This document shows positions 59,960 through 64,000 of a stretch of DNA of 64,000 bases, one piece after another. The DNA comes from Chromobotia macracanthus. Its lineage: Eukaryota > Chordata > Actinopteri > Cypriniformes > Botiidae. Numbering within the stretch: position 1 is the stretch's first letter; each line of letters starts with the position of its first letter. Under the pieces are notes generated by a model. That model saw only the letters and a list, made by a program, of their open reading frames with translations. It did no database searches and was not told the DNA's origin. The translations under genes and the position numbers were made by a program. The stretch spans positions 5,026,501-5,090,500 of the forward strand of contig JAZGTH010000019.1 of NCBI GenBank assembly GCA_036877525.1, written 5' to 3'.

Positions 59960-60085
59960 CATCCTGCCCCACGAAAAGCATCGGAGAAGAAACCGGACCT
60001 GCTAGATCAACCAGAGCAGATCGTCATCCCTCACATCCCGGGAAAAGGAGGGGTCATGTACCCTCTCCAGAAACCCAGACTGTGA
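59960..60085 (+). other. Unassigned short ORF with coding-like composition
   Basis: An open stretch between stops reads KKPDLLDQPEQIVIPHIPGK and then GGVMYPLQKPRL-stop, with GC-rich third positions unlike its AT-rich surroundings. I do not recognise it. There is no convincing acceptor in the right frame, since the upstream TGA at 59957 closes it. It may be 5' UTR of arhgef7, a decayed exon, or chance. Confidence 0.3.
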
Positions 60086-60164
60086 AATATCTGTCATTTC
60101 TTTGCCTTTAACTTTCTTTGCTTATGGACCATCGCTTCTGAGATTTTGGTTATATTTCCAAATG

Positions 60165-61402
60165 ATGAATTCGGCCGAGCAGACCATCACATGGTTAATA
60201 ACGCTGGGCGTCCTGGAGTCGCCCAAGAAGACCCTGCCGGACCCGGAGGGCTTTTTACAGGCTTCTCTCAGAGATGGAGTGGTGCTGTGTAAACTGCTGG
60301 AGCGACTGCGACCCGGTTCGGCTCATACGGTAAGATAGGATATTGATCTCTGAGTCCAAGAAGTTACACATCTGCGTAAATCAAATAAAAGCACATATAA
60401 ACCCGTGTGGGTCAGTCGGTCGCGGTTGTCTGTCTTCTCTTTAAAGATTCTTGCCGCTGCTCCGGCGCTCGTTTAAATCGATGGCGGAATAAATGTGGCT
60501 TATTTGCTTATTTTTGCTATTAAATGCACGTCAGCAAAATGTGTGTGCTTGCAGGTATGTGAACAGAAATTCATTTTGGAAAGCCTCCATATGAGTCGAC
60601 CACCATTGATTGATGACTGAATTAACAGACGACGTTTTTAAAGGGACAGTGTTGTCGACGGACTGGGTCGTTGTATTGAACGTGGTGCGATTTTTTGTAT
60701 TATTATTATTATTATAACACTTTTTCTGGCATTTACTTATTGCGCACAGAAGAATGCATTGGATCATTAAATTCTCAGCGTTAATACTATTAAATCATCT
60801 TTGGCGTGTTTTCCCATATTTGTAGTTTCGCTGAAACAGTTTATTTGCATGCACATTTTTCTAATGCACAACTTGATCTAAAGGAGTCAATGCATCTAAT
60901 GAATTAATAGTTCAGAAATCATTTTCTGGGAGCCGTGTGGTTCTGTCAACCAGTCCTGCCATAGCGTTGGTGTGGCCGCAGTACGCGCATAACCCAATTC
61001 ACTTACATATTACAAATTTGTAATATGTAATATGTACAATTACACATTTTTAAATATATAAAAAAACAAAACGAGTGCATCATTAAAAGGTATTATTGCT
61101 CTGACAGGTCGGTTTGCGTGAGCCCAGCATGAGCGAAACCGCAGGCTATTAACTGACGTCACTTCCGCTATCCTCCGCCAACTTCCCCACGGAGCATGAG
61201 TGTGTTGTGGGAACGGGGCGATGATCTGTCATATAAACACACTTTTCATTTTTCCTTTAAAGAACCGGTCTGAAAACAGCAGGACAGGAGAGAACTGATT
61301 TCTTCTCTTTGTTTTCAGATCCATCAGGACCCGCGGAAGGAGGGCGAGTGTTTGAGTAACATCAGGGAGTTTGTGAAAGGCTGTGCGTTATATCACATAG
61401 AG
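60165..61402 (+). CDS. arhgef7: Rho guanine nucleotide exchange factor 7 (beta-PIX), first two coding exons
   Basis: beta-PIX is a Rac/Cdc42 exchange factor that binds PAK and GIT at focal adhesions. Only the N-terminal calponin-homology domain is in the window: 60165-60329 (55 codons, MNSAEQTITWLITLG, VLESPKKT, DPEGFLQASL) and 61319-61402 (28 codons, GECLSNIREFVKGC). Both boundaries are phase 0. The sequence is near-identical to the recalled human ARHGEF7 N-terminus and less like ARHGEF6 (MNPEEQIVTWLISLG). A tandem ATG at 60162 would add one Met. The following intron runs past the window end. Whether this is the a or b fish copy is not decidable here. Confidence 0.92.
61150..61215 (+). promoter_or_regulatory. 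CRE and ETS-like cluster in arhgef7 intron 1
   Basis: A perfect CRE, TGACGTCA, at 61154-61161 is followed two bases later by an ETS-type TTCCGC and a GC-rich stretch, about 100-160 bp before exon 2. Such a cluster could be an internal promoter or enhancer; this is inferred from motifs only. Confidence 0.35.
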
Positions 61403-64000
61403 GTGAGCGCTGCATGTAGTTTGCATACGATCCTGATGATTGATTCAGTGACTTGTTTCTGGTTTGGGTATATTTTTAGTCTGAGTCTCGGCTGGGGTTG
61501 GGATTACACTCCTGTGTGTTTTGGATCTGGTGATCAGTTACTGCAGCTATACGAATAGCAAACATTTAGCTTTTCAACATTTATGCAACAGTGAGTTGTT
61601 CGTAACCGTGGCAACATAATATAGCATATGCATATAATATATGTGCATCTAATATATGTGTTTTCTGCAACAACGTAGATATGCAGACTTGTTTTTGTGT
61701 TTACTGTAATATGTTTCTCTATGCAGCTCTGCATCTGTGTTGTTTATTTATGTAACTAAACTGTATTTATGGTAATTTAGTTTACCTGGTAAAGATCTCT
61801 CATTTTTGGCACTGTAGCACAATTACTTGACGTTGATTTGGTCAGTTTTATAGAAATATTGTGTGTACCACTAGATTACCCTTCATAAAGGTCCAGTGTT
61901 AATCTCTGTTGACATTTCCTAACAAACACTTTCCCTGTTTGTTAACAGCCGCTGTTTCTTACAATGCTCGCTGTCATGTACTGTTTTTCACGACATCTAA
62001 ACTTATTCATCAAGTTGTGTGCTTTGCTGAAAATTGCAGTGTGGTGTAACAAAGCTTTGTGTTGCTGTACTGTTATACGACTCAATTTTATATGTTTGTA
62101 AACAGTACTCAACCCGAAGGGTTTCTGCTGTGTGACTGGATCAGATCCAGCGTTTTCTTTTATGGTTAGAAATAAAAGCAGTTGGATTCAAAACCAGCTC
62201 TGCCCAATTTGTTCCTGCAGAAATGGTTGGGGTTTTTTTTGCAAAATGACTTGAAGTGCATACTGCCTACTAACTATATGATCATGCAGGAGAATGCATG
62301 CTGTTTCTTGGAAATGTGTGCGATACAGTGCACAGTAGGCGGTCATAAATTATTAGCATTATAGTGCACTAAATTGTCACATGATCTGTGATTTACGGCT
62401 TGGATGATGTCTGGCTCTCGTTGTGTAATGCAAAAAGTGAATTTATTTCAATTGTGCAGCATTCGCATGCCAGTTCAAACATGATTTCTATTTCAACTGC
62501 TCTTTTTTGTCAATAAAATCTTGTCTTTATGTTTCTGGATGTCATTGCTTTTCGGTCTTGAGTGGTTTGGCCAAATCTGAAGTTATTTTCAACACAAACA
62601 CTTCTTTGCTTGTTAGTAACGTTTGCCAGCCTCATCGTGAGGTATTGTTGCCCACAGCGGGTGTGTGTGTGCGTACGTTGCTTTATACGGGTATTGTCGT
62701 GTGGAACAGTTACTGCTCTGTGTGTTTCAGAAGTGGCTGCTTCTTCAGTTCTTCTAGCCAGCTGTGAGAGGTTGAGACAAGCCCTGTATTGTGGTGAATA
62801 GAGTTGTGTGTTTGAATGGGCAGAAGCAGGCAGCTCATTAATGGTGCTTTGGGTTTGGCACAGGTCAGAATGGAGAGAGGCACTTCACACTAACTCCTGC
62901 AGAAGGCAGGGCTGGTGGGCGGGTGGTTGGCTTGGCAGAGAGAGAAAGCAGGAAGAAATTTAGTCTCACTGCAGTGATGGAAGATGATGTCATGCCGACT
63001 TGTTTGTGGAGAGGCGATAAGAAAAGGTGTGTGTTCAGATTTGTGTGTTTGTTTTTTCTTGGTGCTTGTTCGGTGAGAAAGAAGGTTTGTATTTCTAATC
63101 TTTAATCAAAATGCAGGCTAACAACTTTCCGTCTTGGCTGGTGTCCCCAGTCTCTCTTTTGTATCATCCCCTTTAACCAGCTTCTTGTTTGGTACGTAAC
63201 ATTTGATATGACTTTTTTGATTCAATACATTTCCGATGCCTAAAACAAGACCTGTATCTCTCCTGTATCGCTTAGAACATTGTCCGATTTTGGAAGTAAA
63301 ATATGTTTATAAATGCAGTTTGCTCATGGTTAAGTATTTGGTATTAGCCACATATCCAGCAACAATAGTCTTGCCTTTTCCCACACTTGTCTCTTATTTG
63401 TCCTGTCAGTCCACAGTTCTGAATTCTGAATTAGGACTGTTATAGTTTTAGGTAAAAGAATGCTAATTAATTATGGCGGCTTAAATTATATTGATAATTA
63501 TGATGAGGTGATCCTATATGGCTCACATTCAGAGAGAGATCAAACTGGTTTCAGATCAGGCAAGCTCTGGGGCAGCTAGTTTTGTTTCAGAAGAGATCAC
63601 CGAGCTGGGCTTAAGTGTCCAGATGGCCCAGAGTCCAGCAGGTAGCCTGAGACACACACACACAACACACACACACATTGTTCTTGCTTAGCAGAATTAC
63701 ATTCCCATATTCCCTCAGTCATGCGGACAAATTTATGGATGATCTGAAGAAAAATGTTTGCATGATAATTGTATGACATGCATTCCAGTCTAATGGGGGA
63801 AAGCAGGTCAACTGGACACTTTTTGACAGTGAGATAATGGCAGAGTTGCTGTAATATGCTTGCTTGTGACGGTTTTATTTGAGAATGTAAATGAAATGCT
63901 GCAGAACTTTATGAATGAAGTTACTGTTCAGCTGTTTTGCATATGCCCTCTGTGTGGCATAAGTAGCTATCAGTGACAAGAGTGACATTTACCCTCTCCT
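61403..64000 (+). other. arhgef7 intron 2 (partial)
   Basis: No further CH-domain exon is recognisable before the window ends. The ORFs here lack homology or splice context. Confidence 0.65.

Overview
The window is nuclear DNA from a teleost fish, most likely a cyprinid (zebrafish/carp group). The evidence is AT-rich introns, many CA, CT and TA microsatellites, tRNA-derived SINEs ending in a GCGTCTGCCAAATGCATAAA-type tail, foldback MITEs ending in CCCTTTAAG, and exons whose products closely match vertebrate proteins. There are no bacterial, viral or CRISPR features. All homology calls are from remembered protein families; no database search was run.

Layout, left to right. (1) 1-2542 (+): the last eight exons of a protein kinase N gene (pkn1-like), cut by the window edge. 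(2) 5898-13593 (+): a complete map2k7 (MKK7) gene with 11 constitutive exons and one in-frame 48-nt cassette exon followed by a 470-bp CT tract. (3) 13594-24281: a long non-coding stretch with a nested MITE/LINE remnant and a 1.8-kb, 44-bp-unit minisatellite. (4) 39501-24282 (-): pnpla6 (neuropathy target esterase), about 32 coding exons. Its first coding exon is not identified. It carries two homologous, equal-length exons (30032-30148 and 27849-27965), either of which could encode the block with the catalytic aspartate. (5) 45018-46133 (+): lipt1, a single-exon lipoyltransferase, head-to-head with pnpla6. (6) 46726-57581 (+): eif5b, 24 exons, 1,201 codons. (7) 60165-61402 onward (+): the first two coding exons of arhgef7 (beta-PIX), running out of the window.

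Exon junctions were set by GT-AG boundaries (one GC-AG) and reading-frame continuity. The summed lengths of map2k7 (1,269 nt), pnpla6 (3,999 nt from the first visible exon) and eif5b (3,606 nt) are all divisible by three.

The genes are independent vertebrate loci, not an operon. They include two kinases of Rho and JNK signalling (PKN, MKK7), a Rac/Cdc42 exchange factor (beta-PIX), an ER lysophospholipase (PNPLA6), a mitochondrial lipoylation enzyme (LIPT1) and a translation initiation GTPase (eIF5B). In human, MAP2K7-PNPLA6 lie on 19p13, LIPT1-EIF5B on 2q11 and ARHGEF7 on 13q34, so the window joins three ancestral blocks.

The strongest candidate for something undescribed is the pair of alternative catalytic-aspartate exons in pnpla6.
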